Source: Kribbella kalugense (GTDB lineage Bacteria; Actinomycetota; Actinomycetes; Propionibacteriales; Kribbellaceae). From it: a DNA stretch of 64,000 nt. A model generated the notes under the pieces. That model was not told the origin of the DNA. It saw only the letters and a program-made list of their open reading frames with translations, and did not search any database. The DNA lies in assembly GCF_004365875.1 (NCBI RefSeq), contig NZ_SODF01000002.1, positions 682,001-746,000 on the forward strand, read 5' to 3'. The position numbers and the translations under genes are program-made. Shown piece by piece: positions 34,117 to 42,756 of the stretch. Every line of letters starts with the position of its first letter. The first letter of the stretch is position 1.

Positions 34117-34740
34117 CTAGCCGACGGTCACCAGACCACAGAGCAGGGCGCCCGACAGGGTGCACACCTTGTACGACCCGGCGGCGAGACCCTTCGGCAG
34201 GGCCAGCGTGTACGGACCGGCGCTGGTGTACTGCGGGATCGCGATCCCGGACTCACCCGGGTTCACCTTCATCGAGTACGGCGTGGTGGCGTCGCCCGGC
34301 ACCTTGGCCACCAGGGTGTAGAGCGGCACGTCCGGCTTGGCCGCCGACGAGAGCGTGAAGGTCACGTTGCGGACCTTTTTGTCCGGGAACGACGCGACGA
34401 CCTGGCCGCCGGCCTTCAGGGCCTTCGCCGACGTCAGGGTCAGCGGGCCTGCCTTCTGGACCGGCGCCGGATTCGGCTGCTGCTCCAGCTCCGGCGGGGC
34501 GACCGCGTTCGTCGGGACCGGGCTGCCGGCGACGGGCGCGTTGTGCGCCGGCCGAAGCGTGGGGACAACCGCGACGGCGGCGACCACGACGGCCGCACCG
34601 AGCACGGTCAGACCGGCGGTCAGGCGGCGCTTGCGGGTGCGGGCCGTGGTCAGGACGGTGTCGAAGTCACCAGCGGACTCGGCGGCCTTGCGGTCCGCCA
34701 GGGCCTGCAGATCTTCCTGCAGATCAGGCATGGTCGTCAC
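34117..34740 (-). CDS. Single-pass membrane partner of the SigE-type sigma factor
   Basis: 207 residues. A cytoplasmic N-terminus of about 40 residues, one membrane helix ('LTAGLTVLGAAVVVAAVAVV'), then about 145 exported residues. The order matches that of a membrane anti-sigma factor, and the gene overlaps the sigma gene by 17 bases, but no zinc-type H-x3-C-x2-C motif is visible in the cytoplasmic part. The exported part contains two cysteines at its end ('YKVCTLSGALLCGL'). Likely an anti-sigma factor or sensor, by position and topology. Confidence 0.75.
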   Translation of the reverse strand: MTTMPDLQEDLQALADRKAAESAGDFDTVLTTARTRKRRLTAGLTVLGAAVVVAAVAVVPTLRPAHNAPVAGSPVPTNAVAPPELEQQPNPAPVQKAGPLTLTSAKALKAGGQVVASFPDKKVRNVTFTLSSAAKPDVPLYTLVAKVPGDATTPYSMKVNPGESGIAIPQYTSAGPYTLALPKGLAAGSYKVCTLSGALLCGLVTVG

Positions 34741-35212
34741 TCCTCAACAGCAATGAATCGGACAGGGTGTCCCGGGCCCGGGAGAGGCGCGACTTGACCG
34801 TGCCTTCCGCGATTCCGAGCGTGTCCGCCACCTGAGCCACGCTCAGGTCACAGACGTAATGGAGGACGACGACCTGCCGGGTCGGCATCGGCAGGCCGGC
34901 GAGAGCCTGCTCGAGGTCACCGGCGTACCCATCGGCGGGGTCCGCGACGTGGTCGGCCGGCAGCCGGTGGAACAAATGCGTCAGCCGGTTGCCGTCGCGG
35001 TGCCGGTTGGCAGCCAGTCGCACCGCGACCAGCCGCACCCAGGCCTCCGGAGAGTCGTACCGCGAAACCTTCTGCCAGCGGGGCACCAGCCGGACGAACG
35101 CCTCTTGAACGAGGTCTTCCGCCTCGGCACGTGACCCGGTCAGCAGCGAGATCACACCCACCAGCCGTGGCTGATGCGCGCGGTAGAACTCCCGCAGCCC
35201 CTCCGTCTCCAT
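34724..35212 (-). CDS. SigE-family (ECF) RNA polymerase sigma factor
   Basis: 162 residues from the ATG at 35212; a GTG at 35218 is the alternative, and an AGGTGGG site lies just before the ATG. Region 2 includes 'LTGSRAEAEDLVQEAFVRL' and region 4 the helix-turn-helix 'LSVAQVADTLGIAEGTVKSR'. The short length and sequence fit the SigE-type ECF group common in actinobacteria. It is translationally coupled to a membrane protein gene and lies upstream of purB. Confidence 0.9.
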   Translation of the reverse strand: METEGLREFYRAHQPRLVGVISLLTGSRAEAEDLVQEAFVRLVPRWQKVSRYDSPEAWVRLVAVRLAANRHRDGNRLTHLFHRLPADHVADPADGYAGDLEQALAGLPMPTRQVVVLHYVCDLSVAQVADTLGIAEGTVKSRLSRARDTLSDSLLLRSDDHA

Positions 35213-35290
35213 ACCCACCTACACCCCCGACCCATCAATCCGGTTCCATCGAGCCTAGAACAATTTCGGGCCGGGCAGTTTTGAGCCGGT

Positions 35291-36568
35291 TCAGACGGTG
35301 ATCTCGCCGCGCTCGGCCTTGAGGGCGATGTCGGTGCGGTGCTGCGAGCCCTTGATCCGGATCTGACCGACCGCGGCGTACGCGCGCTGCCGGGCCTCGG
35401 CGAGGTCCTTGCCGACGGCGCTGACCGCGAGGACCCGGCCGCCCGATGTCACGAGCTCCTCGCCGTCGAGCGCCGTACCGGCGTGGAAGACGCGGACGTC
35501 GGCGCTCTCGGCCTGGTCGACGCCTGCGATCGGGTCGCCCTTGCGCGGGCTGGACGGGTACTTCTTCGCGGCGACCACCACCGCGACCGAGGTGGCGCTC
35601 CGCCAGCTCAGGTCGCCCTGGTCGGCGAGCTTCCCGGTGGCGGCGGCGAGCAGCAGTCCGCCGAGCGGCGTCTTCAGCATCGGCAGCAGGGCCTGCGTCT
35701 CCGGGTCGCCGAAGCGGCAGTTGAACTCGATCACCCGGACACCGCGTGACGTCAGCGCCAGACCGGCGTACAGCAGGCCGCTGAACGGCGTACCGCGGTG
35801 GCGGAGCTCGTCGATGGTCGGCTGGAGGACCTTTTCGGTGATCTCGGCAACCAAGTCGTCCGGTGCCCACGGCAACGGTGTGTAGGCGCCCATGCCACCG
35901 GTGTTCGGGCCTTCGTCGTTGTCGGCGAGGCGCTTGAAGTCCTGGGCCGGCTGCATCGGCAGGACCGTGGTGCCGTCGGTGATCGCGAACAGCGAGACCT
36001 CGGGACCGTCGAGGAATTCCTCGATCAGCACCTGGTCGCACTCGGCCGCGTGGGCGAGCGCCTCTTCGCGGTCCGACGTGACGACAACGCCCTTGCCTGC
36101 AGCGAGTCCGTCGTCCTTCACGACGTACGGCGGGCCGAAAGCGTCGATCGCGGTCGCGGCCTGCTCGGGCGTCGTACACACGTACGCCCGGCCGGTCGGC
36201 ACGCCGGCGGCGGCCATCACGTCCTTGGCGAACGCCTTCGAGCCCTCGATCTGCGCGGCTTCTCGGGACGGACCGAAGACCGGGATCCCGGCGTCCCGCA
36301 GCGGATCGGCCAGCCCGGCGACCAGCGGCGCCTCGGGGCCGACGACGACCAGGTCGGCCTCGACCTCCTGCGCCAGCGCGACGACCGCGTCGTGGTCCGA
36401 GATGTCCACCGAACGGCAAACGATCGTTTGCCCGTCGTACGCCGGACGCAACGTGGCGATGCCAGGGTTGCCCGGGGCCGCCACCACCTCTTCAACCTCC
36501 GGGTCCTGGGACAGCGCCCAGGCCAGAGCATGCTCGCGGCCACCCGAGCCAACCACCAAAACCTTCAC
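35291..36568 (-). CDS. purD: Phosphoribosylamine-glycine ligase
   Basis: 425 residues. GARS joins glycine to phosphoribosylamine using ATP. The N-terminus 'MKVLVVGSGGREHALAWAL' is typical, followed by the ATP-grasp domain ('PYVVKDDGLAAGKGVVV', 'EEFLDGPEVSLFAITDG') and 'VIEFNCRFGDPETQALLP' containing metal ligands. Standard length for a single-function PurD. It is divergent from ugpA; the 75-base gap contains a perfect palindrome. Confidence 0.96.
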   Translation of the reverse strand: MKVLVVGSGGREHALAWALSQDPEVEEVVAAPGNPGIATLRPAYDGQTIVCRSVDISDHDAVVALAQEVEADLVVVGPEAPLVAGLADPLRDAGIPVFGPSREAAQIEGSKAFAKDVMAAAGVPTGRAYVCTTPEQAATAIDAFGPPYVVKDDGLAAGKGVVVTSDREEALAHAAECDQVLIEEFLDGPEVSLFAITDGTTVLPMQPAQDFKRLADNDEGPNTGGMGAYTPLPWAPDDLVAEITEKVLQPTIDELRHRGTPFSGLLYAGLALTSRGVRVIEFNCRFGDPETQALLPMLKTPLGGLLLAAATGKLADQGDLSWRSATSVAVVVAAKKYPSSPRKGDPIAGVDQAESADVRVFHAGTALDGEELVTSGGRVLAVSAVGKDLAEARQRAYAAVGQIRIKGSQHRTDIALKAERGEITV

Positions 36569-36592
36569 GGGCGCTCAGCCTAGCGTGCCCTG

Positions 36593-36609
36593 GCCCGGGG
36601 ACCCCGGGC
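36593..36609. promoter_or_regulatory. Perfect 17-base palindrome between purD and ugpA
   Basis: GCCCGGGG-A-CCCCGGGC is a perfect 8+1+8 palindrome in the gap between divergent purD and ugpA, 34 bases before the ugpA start. It may be an operator for the transporter operon. A GC-rich chance palindrome or small hairpin is also possible. Confidence 0.45.
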
Positions 36610-36643
36610 GGTGTAAGACTGCGCCCTTACTGGAGGTAAGCGA

Positions 36644-37561
36644 TTGACTACATCAACCGTATCGGCGCGCGCCGGCCGCCGCCCGTCCCCGGTGTCCCTG
36701 CTGTCCTGGCTGATGCTTGTGCCCTGCGTGGTGGTGTTCGCACTCTTCATCATCTGGCCGCTGGGCAAGTCCGTCTCGCTGTCGCTGCACGGCTCCGACC
36801 TGTTCGGCCGGCCGGACGCGTACGTCGGTCTGCAGCATTACCGGGACATGCTCGGCTCGCCCGATTTCCGGCACATCCTGGGCGTGACGTTCGGATTCGT
36901 GCTGCTCACCGTGATCCCCGGCGTACTGGGTGCGCTGGTGATCGTGCTGCTGCTCGAGCAGCACATCAAGGGGATCCGGATCTTCCGGACCGCGTTCGCG
37001 CTGCCGTTCGCGTTCTCGGTGGCCAGCGCTTCGGTCATCTTCGCGACCATCTACAACCCGGCGATCGGCCTCGCCAATGGTCTGCTCGGTCACTTCGGGG
37101 TGGATCGGATCGGCTGGCTGACCGACCCGTCCTGGGCCCTGATCAGCGTCGCGATCACCACGGTGTGGATGAGCATCGGGTACAACGTGCTGGTCCTGTC
37201 GGCGGGCATCGGCGCGATCCCGACCGAGCTCAACGAGGCGGCCACGCTGGACGGCGCCGGCGGTTTCCGGGCGTCGCGGTACATCACGATCCCGCTGCTC
37301 GGACCACAGTTGTTCTTCCTGATCGTGATCTCCACGATCCAGTCCCTGCAGGGCTTCGGGCAGATCAAGATCCTCACACCGGAGGGCGGACCGGAGCAGT
37401 CGACCAAGACGCTCGTCTACTCGATCTACCACACCGCCTTCGCGAACAACGCCAGCGATTTCGGCGCCGCGTCGGCCCAGGCGATCGTGCTGCTGGTGAT
37501 CCTGCTGATCTGCACGGCGATCCAGTTCGGCGTCCTGGAGAGGCGGGTGCACTACAAGTGA
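36644..37561 (+). CDS. ugpA: ABC transporter permease, UgpA-like
   Basis: 305 residues from a TTG at 36644, supported by a strong GGAGGT site 8 bases upstream. Six membrane helices, with the EAA loop 'ELNEAATLDGAGGFRASRYI' that contacts the ATPase. The sequence type is the MalF/UgpA group, and with the UgpB-like binding protein downstream the likely substrate is glycerol-3-phosphate or a glycerophosphodiester. The stop overlaps the next permease gene as GTGA. Confidence 0.85.
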   Translation: MTTSTVSARAGRRPSPVSLLSWLMLVPCVVVFALFIIWPLGKSVSLSLHGSDLFGRPDAYVGLQHYRDMLGSPDFRHILGVTFGFVLLTVIPGVLGALVIVLLLEQHIKGIRIFRTAFALPFAFSVASASVIFATIYNPAIGLANGLLGHFGVDRIGWLTDPSWALISVAITTVWMSIGYNVLVLSAGIGAIPTELNEAATLDGAGGFRASRYITIPLLGPQLFFLIVISTIQSLQGFGQIKILTPEGGPEQSTKTLVYSIYHTAFANNASDFGAASAQAIVLLVILLICTAIQFGVLERRVHYK

Positions 37562-38400
37562 GACCGGGCCGCATCATCACGTACGTCGTCCTGATCCTGG
37601 CCGCGGTCGCGGTGATCTTCCCGGTGTACTACGTCGTCGCCGGATCGATCATGTCGCCCGGGCAGATCTCGTCGTACCCGCCGGATCTCTTCCCGCACGG
37701 GATCTTCACCGGCAACTACAAAGGCACCGCGTCGTCGGGTACGCCGATCGGGCAGCAGTACGTGAACTCGATCCTGCAGACCTCGATCATCACGTTGTCG
37801 CAATTGATCACCAGCGTGCTGGCGGCGTACGCGTTCGTCTTCATGAAGATGTGGGGCCGGACCGTCCTGTTCGGTCTGTTCCTGGCCACGCTGATGGTGC
37901 CGTGGGAATCGATCGTGCTGCCGAACTACCTGACCATCACCGGTTGGTCGATCGGCGGTGAGCGGCTGACCGCGTCGTACGCCGGGACGATGATCGCGCT
38001 GGTGCTTCCGTTCCTGGCGAACGCGTTCGGGGTGTTCCTGCTCCGGCAGTCGTTCCTGCAGTTCCCGGTGGAACTGCGGGACGCGGCGACGATCGACGGC
38101 GCCGGGCACTGGCGGTTCCTCAGCCGGATCCTGATCCCGTTGAACAAGCCGGCGTTGATGGCGGTCGGGTTGTACGTCTTCCTGTCCGCCTGGAACCAGT
38201 TCTTCTGGCCGTTGCTGATCGGCGACTCCGCATCCCGCCGTACCTTGCAGATCGGCATCAGCCAGCTCAACGACGCGGAAGCCGCCGATCCGGGACTCAT
38301 CCTGGCCGGCGTCACGCTGTCCATCCTGCCCACGCTGGCCATCGTGATCTTCGGCCAGCGCTTCATCGTCCGCGGGCTGACCGCGGGTGCAATTCGCTAG
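37558..38400 (+). CDS. ugpE: ABC transporter permease, UgpE-like
   Basis: 280 residues from a GTG at 37558 that overlaps the ugpA stop. Six membrane helices, with the EAA motif 'ELRDAATIDGAGHWRFLSRI'. It is the MalG/UgpE-type partner of the preceding permease. The next gene encodes the binding lipoprotein. No ATPase gene (UgpC) is present nearby, so the pair must use an ATPase encoded elsewhere, as sugar transporters of actinobacteria often do with a shared ATPase. Confidence 0.85.
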   Translation: MRPGRIITYVVLILAAVAVIFPVYYVVAGSIMSPGQISSYPPDLFPHGIFTGNYKGTASSGTPIGQQYVNSILQTSIITLSQLITSVLAAYAFVFMKMWGRTVLFGLFLATLMVPWESIVLPNYLTITGWSIGGERLTASYAGTMIALVLPFLANAFGVFLLRQSFLQFPVELRDAATIDGAGHWRFLSRILIPLNKPALMAVGLYVFLSAWNQFFWPLLIGDSASRRTLQIGISQLNDAEAADPGLILAGVTLSILPTLAIVIFGQRFIVRGLTAGAIR

Positions 38401-38415
38401 GAAAGGTTGGTCCTG

Positions 38416-39828
38416 ATGAGATCCGTCCTCCCACGACGTACCGCGGCTGCCGCTTCGCTGCTGGCGGTGCTGGCTCTGGTCGCCGCCGGTTGCAGTGGCA
38501 ACTCCTCCTCCGACAAGGGCTCCGGCAGCGGCGCTCAGGACGCGCCCGACGCGACCGCTCTCGACAAGGCGAGCGGGGTCACCAAGATCACCTTCTGGCA
38601 CGGCATGAAGGGCGCGAACGGCGCGGCCGTCGACAAGCTGGTGAAGGCGTTCAACGCGGCGAACGCCGGCAAGATCGAGGTCACCGCGGTCTTCCAGGGT
38701 GACTACGACGACACGATCACGAAGTACAAGACGTCCGTACAGCAGGGCAACACGCCTTCGGTCGTACAGATCTACGACATCGGGTCGCGGTTCATGATCG
38801 ACTCCAAGCAGACCGTGCCGGTGCAGAAGTTCGCCGACAAGGACGGCTACTCGCTCGATTCGATCGAGCCGAACATCGCGAACTACTACTCGATCGACGG
38901 CGCGCTGAACTCGATGCCGTTCAACACGTCGATGCCGTTGCTGTACATCAACAAAGAGGCCTTCGTGAAGGCCGGTCTCGATCCCGCGAAGCCGCCGACG
39001 ACGCTGGACGAGATCATGGCGGACGCGAAGAAGCTGACCGTCAAGCAGGGCGGGAAGACGGTCCAGTACGGCTTCAACGCGGCCATCTACGGCTGGTTCA
39101 TCGAGCAGCTGATCGCCCAGTCCGGTACGACGTACTGCGACAACGACAACGGTCGCAAGGACCTCGCCACCAAGGTGAACTTCGCCGACGAGCAGGGCGT
39201 CAAGGTCGCCACCTGGTACCAGCAGATGTTCAAGCAGGGTCTGATGCCGAACACCGGCAAGAAGACCGACGACGCGCAAGCCGTCTTCAAGTCCGGTACG
39301 TCGGCGATGCACCTGGAGTCGACCGGTGCGTTGAAGGGCTACCTGGACGCGGCGAAGGGCAAGTTCACCGTCGTCACGGCGCCGTTCCCGCACCTGACCT
39401 CGGCCGACTCCGGTGGCCCGATCATCGGTGGGGCGTCGCTGTGGATCGACGGACCGGGTCACTCGGACGCGGAGAAGCGCGCGTCCTGGGAGTTCGTGAA
39501 GTTCGCCTCGTCACCTGAGCAGCAGGCCGCCTGGCACACCGGCACCGGCTACTTCCCGATCAACTCCAAGGCCCTCGACGTACCAGCGGACAAGGCCTGG
39601 GTCGCGCAGTACCCGCAGTTCACCACCGCGATCACCCAGTTGCACGCCACCAAGCCCACCAACGCCTCCTCGGGCTGCATCCTCGGCGTCATGCCCCAAG
39701 CCCGCAAGGCCTCCGAAGACGGCCTGGAAAAGGCAGTCCTGGGCACCGACCCGGCCACGGCCATGAAGGCCGCCGCCGACTCCATCAAGCCCCAGATCGA
39801 CCAGTACAACAAAACAGTCAAGAAGTAG
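38416..39828 (+). CDS. ugpB: UgpB-like extracellular solute-binding lipoprotein
   Basis: 470 residues from the ATG at 38416, with GAAAGG about 10 bases upstream; a TTG at 38407 is possible. A lipoprotein signal ends at 'LVAAGC' (Cys near residue 27), so the protein is anchored to the outer face of the membrane. Stretches 'ITFWHGMKGANGAAVDKL', 'NTPSVVQIYDIGSRFM', 'IIGGASLWIDG' and 'TGYFPI' line up with E. coli UgpB rather than with maltose-binding proteins. Probable ligand: sn-glycerol-3-phosphate or glycerophosphocholine. Confidence 0.85.
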   Translation: MRSVLPRRTAAAASLLAVLALVAAGCSGNSSSDKGSGSGAQDAPDATALDKASGVTKITFWHGMKGANGAAVDKLVKAFNAANAGKIEVTAVFQGDYDDTITKYKTSVQQGNTPSVVQIYDIGSRFMIDSKQTVPVQKFADKDGYSLDSIEPNIANYYSIDGALNSMPFNTSMPLLYINKEAFVKAGLDPAKPPTTLDEIMADAKKLTVKQGGKTVQYGFNAAIYGWFIEQLIAQSGTTYCDNDNGRKDLATKVNFADEQGVKVATWYQQMFKQGLMPNTGKKTDDAQAVFKSGTSAMHLESTGALKGYLDAAKGKFTVVTAPFPHLTSADSGGPIIGGASLWIDGPGHSDAEKRASWEFVKFASSPEQQAAWHTGTGYFPINSKALDVPADKAWVAQYPQFTTAITQLHATKPTNASSGCILGVMPQARKASEDGLEKAVLGTDPATAMKAAADSIKPQIDQYNKTVKK

Positions 39829-39832
39829 CGGG

Positions 39833-40477
39833 CTAAGCGCTGGGCTTGCGGGCATCCGCCGCCGCAAGCCCAGCGCGCATCGCCTCGCGTACTTCGGGCG
39901 TCCAGGGCCCAGTGGCGGTCAACGGAATCTCGGTCATGAACCGCCGCTCGTCCTCGGGGATCCACGCGACGATGAGATCCGGGTCGGCCGCATAAAGCTT
40001 CGGACCGTCCGGGCCGAGCAGGTCGGCGGCGACGAGTCGCCCGTCCGCGGCACGCATGACGTTCTCCGGATTGTCATCGAACTTGAGTCCGAGCCAGGGC
40101 AGCTCGCTCTGGGCCCGTTCGTGCACGCGGCGTACGGCATCAACGAGCTCGGCCACCTCCGGGTCGCGTCTGGCGATCGCCGCGAGGAACGCGACGGCCT
40201 CGCGCTCGGGCACGGGTTGGAGCCATTCCATGATCTGGAGGTCGCCGCCACCGGTGAGGCGACGGTGCGCGAACAGTTCCGGCACCTGCCGGGTGTGCGC
40301 GGCCTCTCGGTACAGCGCGGCTGTATACGGTCCGGCCGGATCGAACGGGCTGATCCGCGCCACCGCCGTACCGTCGGGCGATCGGAGCGCGATTGCCCAG
40401 TCGCCCGCCCCGCAGGCAGTCCATCCGGCCTTTCGGAGGGCTTGTTCCGCGTCGCGGTGATCGGCGTCCCGCTGCAT
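39833..40477 (-). CDS. Putative small kinase/phosphotransferase-fold protein
   Basis: 214 residues from the ATG at 40477. The N-terminal part has beta-strand features ('WAIALRSPDGTAVARISPF') that fit a kinase N-lobe, and 'LGLKFDDNPENVMRAADGRL' with 'AADLLGPD' resembles the catalytic loop and metal-binding Asp of aminoglycoside-phosphotransferase-like proteins, although the usual H-x-D is degenerate. It may be an atypical or inactive member. Convergent with ugpB, 4 bases away. Confidence 0.65.
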   Translation of the reverse strand: MQRDADHRDAEQALRKAGWTACGAGDWAIALRSPDGTAVARISPFDPAGPYTAALYREAAHTRQVPELFAHRRLTGGGDLQIMEWLQPVPEREAVAFLAAIARRDPEVAELVDAVRRVHERAQSELPWLGLKFDDNPENVMRAADGRLVAADLLGPDGPKLYAADPDLIVAWIPEDERRFMTEIPLTATGPWTPEVREAMRAGLAAADARKPSA

Positions 40478-40485
40478 AGGCACGC

Positions 40486-41223
40486 TCAGTAGTGCCAGTA
40501 GTAGCGGGCGTCGGCGTTCCAGGTGACTGGGACTGTGGTGCGGTTGGTGAAGGCCATGCCTAAGCCCTTGGCGATTTCCACTGTGCGGGTTAGTTGGAGG
40601 GAGTACGGGTGCTGGTTGTCGTCCCACCATTGTTCGTACTGCGTGATGCAGGTCTGGCCTGAGTAGTACGGGTTGGAGCAGGCGTGCGGCGGGAGCCACT
40701 TCTGGAGGTGGCGGAAGTTGACCGTCGTGGATCCGTTGGGCGGCTTGATGGTGCCGCTGGCGTCGAGGCAGTAGCCGGTGGTGGGGATGTTCCACTTCAC
40801 GTAGTGCTGGCGGTCGTTGGACGACGGGATGGGCTGCAGGTTGTTGCAGTTGACGTCGCCGATCTTCTCCGACGTGACGCGCTGGATCTGCGTGAGCGGG
40901 CGGCCGGCGCCGTCGTTGTAGCCGTCGAGAAGGACCCAGTCGCCGTCGTGGATGAAGTGCTCGGCGGACTTCGGCGGCCAGGACTTCGGATCGCCCCAGG
41001 AGATGTCGGACTCAGTCGCGCTCAGCGGAGTCCAGGCCCACTGGCCGGCCGCCGTACCGCCGGCGAAGTACTGCCCGGCCGACTTCTCGAACATCAGCGA
41101 GTACTGCGCATAGGTCTCGGTCGATGCTTCCGACGTGCGCGGAACCACCACGGCAACAGCCGACGTCAGGACCGCGGCCAGGCCGGTCAACACAGCGAGC
41201 CTAGGGATCACAGAGTGCGACAA
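40486..41223 (-). CDS. Exported protein of unknown function
   Basis: 245 residues from a TTG at 41223, supported by AAGGTG a few bases upstream; a GTG at 41208 is another option. A signal peptide covers about residues 1-35 ('VIPRLAVLTGLAAVLTSAVA'). The mature part is rich in Trp, Tyr and Asn and contains at least five cysteines in 'VNCNN', 'GYCLD', 'HACSNPYYSGQTC', which probably form disulfides. No family recognised. It is divergent from the hydrolase gene at 41303. Confidence 0.7.
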   Translation of the reverse strand: MSHSVIPRLAVLTGLAAVLTSAVAVVVPRTSEASTETYAQYSLMFEKSAGQYFAGGTAAGQWAWTPLSATESDISWGDPKSWPPKSAEHFIHDGDWVLLDGYNDGAGRPLTQIQRVTSEKIGDVNCNNLQPIPSSNDRQHYVKWNIPTTGYCLDASGTIKPPNGSTTVNFRHLQKWLPPHACSNPYYSGQTCITQYEQWWDDNQHPYSLQLTRTVEIAKGLGMAFTNRTTVPVTWNADARYYWHY

Positions 41224-41302
41224 TAGTGCACCTTGAGTTCCTGTTCCGTGCAGGCGGAGCGGTCTAGGCTCACGTTCACGAGTCCGACCCAGAGGAGCTT
41301 TC

Positions 41303-42172
41303 ATGCCGGAGCCTGTGACCCAGACGCTCGACGTGCCCGGAGCCACGCTGACGTACGACGTTCGCGGCGACGTGGCCGACCGTCCGTTGCTGCTACTCAT
41401 CGGCTCACCGATGGGCGCGAGCGGATTCCCGACCCTGGCCTCACACTTCGAAGACCGCACCGTGGTGACGTACGACCCGCGCGGTGTCGAGCGGAGCGTC
41501 CGTAGCGGCGACATCACCGAGCTGTCCCCGGACGACCACGCAGCCGACCTCGCCGCGCTGATCGAGCACCTCGACGCCGGCCCGGTCGACATCTTCGCGA
41601 GTAGTGGTGGCGCGGTGAACGCGCTGGCCCTGACAGCCAAGCGCCCCGACCTCATCAACACCCTCGTCGCCCACGAGCCGCCTCTCGCCGCGATCATCCC
41701 TGACAGCGAGGCCGCCCTGGCCGTGGTCGAGGACATGTACGCGACGTACCAGCGCGACGGCATGGGCGCCGGCATGGCGAAGTTCATCGCGCTGGTCAGT
41801 TACGACGGCGAGGTTCCCGCCGACTACACCCAGCAACCCGCGCCGGACCCGGCCATGTTCGGCCTCCCGACCGAGGACGACGGTTCCCGCGACGACGCCC
41901 TCCTCGGCCAGAACCTCCGCGGCTGTACGTCGTACCAGCCCGACTTCGACGCCCTCGCCAAGGCGACGGACCGCATCGTCATCGGAGTCGGCGAAGAGTC
42001 GTCGAACGCGCTCGCCGGTCGTGGTGGTCAGGCCGCTGCGGCTCGGCTCGGTCTGACGCCGGTCACGTTCCCCAGTAACCACGGTGGCTTCCTCGGCAAC
42101 GAGTACGGCCAACCCGGCAAACCGGAGGAGTTCGCCGGCACCTTGCGCGAGGTCCTCACGGGTCGCGGCTGA
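41303..42172 (+). CDS. Alpha/beta-hydrolase
   Basis: 289 residues from the ATG at 41303, with an AGAGGAG ribosome site. The fold is recognisable from 'VVTYDPRGVERS' and the nucleophile elbow 'IFASSGGAVNAL', where the family G-x-S-x-G is changed to A-S-S-G-G. The late His lies in 'FPSNHGGFLGNEYGQP'. Such proteins are esterases or haloalkane/epoxide-type hydrolases, and the altered elbow makes the exact reaction unclear. Single gene, followed by the FKBP gene on the same strand. Confidence 0.82.
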   Translation: MPEPVTQTLDVPGATLTYDVRGDVADRPLLLLIGSPMGASGFPTLASHFEDRTVVTYDPRGVERSVRSGDITELSPDDHAADLAALIEHLDAGPVDIFASSGGAVNALALTAKRPDLINTLVAHEPPLAAIIPDSEAALAVVEDMYATYQRDGMGAGMAKFIALVSYDGEVPADYTQQPAPDPAMFGLPTEDDGSRDDALLGQNLRGCTSYQPDFDALAKATDRIVIGVGEESSNALAGRGGQAAAARLGLTPVTFPSNHGGFLGNEYGQPGKPEEFAGTLREVLTGRG

Positions 42173-42272
42173 CCACACACCGGTTGTGTCCGACGTTCCG
42201 CTAACAGCGGAACAGAGCCGACTTCGAGGGTCCAGGACTCGACGCCACCGACGGGTCTGGTTAGCTGGAGCT

Positions 42273-42644
42273 ATGACTGAGAAGCCAGAGATCGACTTTC
42301 CGGACGGTCCGCCGCCTGCGGATCTCGAGATCACCGACATCAGCGTGGGCGACGGTGACGAGGCCAAGGCCGGTTCGCGCGTCAACGTGCACTACGTGGG
42401 CGTGGCCCACTCGACCGGCGAGGAATTCGACGCGTCGTACAACCGCGGCGCCCCGCTGGCCTTCCAGCTCGGCGTCGGCCAGGTGATCCAGGGCTGGGAC
42501 ACCGGCGTCCAGGGGATGAAGGTCGGCGGCCGGCGCAAGCTGGTCATCCCGCCGCACCTGGGGTACGGCGACCGCGGTGCAGGCAACGCCATCAAGCCGG
42601 GCGAAACCCTCATCTTCGTGGTCGACCTCGTCAGCGTCAGCTGA
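42273..42644 (+). CDS. FKBP-type peptidyl-prolyl isomerase
   Basis: 123 residues from the ATG at 42273, preceded by GGAG. A single FKBP domain fills the protein: 'GSRVNVHYVGVAHSTGEEFD', 'FQLGVGQVIQGWDTGVQGM', 'GGRRKLVIPPHLGYGDRG' and 'TLIFVVDLVSV'. There is no signal peptide, so it acts in the cytoplasm as a folding helper. Followed by a strong hairpin terminator. Confidence 0.95.
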   Translation: MTEKPEIDFPDGPPPADLEITDISVGDGDEAKAGSRVNVHYVGVAHSTGEEFDASYNRGAPLAFQLGVGQVIQGWDTGVQGMKVGGRRKLVIPPHLGYGDRGAGNAIKPGETLIFVVDLVSVS

Positions 42645-42661
42645 TCCGACCGCCGTCCGGG

Positions 42662-42701
42662 ACCCCCGCATCTCCGTCACACTGACGAAGATCGCGGGGG
42701 T
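42662..42701 (+). terminator. Hairpin terminator after the FKBP gene
   Basis: The arms at 42662-42679 and 42683-42701 pair over 17 or more bases with a 3-base loop; the base of the stem is ACCCCCGC/GCGGGGGT and TTCTT follows. It starts 17 bases after the FKBP stop. Confidence 0.85.
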
Positions 42702-42756
42702 TCTTCACGTAGTTGTACTCATCCGTCCCGCCCGGCGATTCGATTGACTGGCAGGC

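Noticed and set aside
42084-42272. Longer N-terminus for the FKBP gene
   Set aside because: The extension overlaps the hydrolase gene; the ATG at 42273 has a ribosome site and gives a complete FKBP domain.
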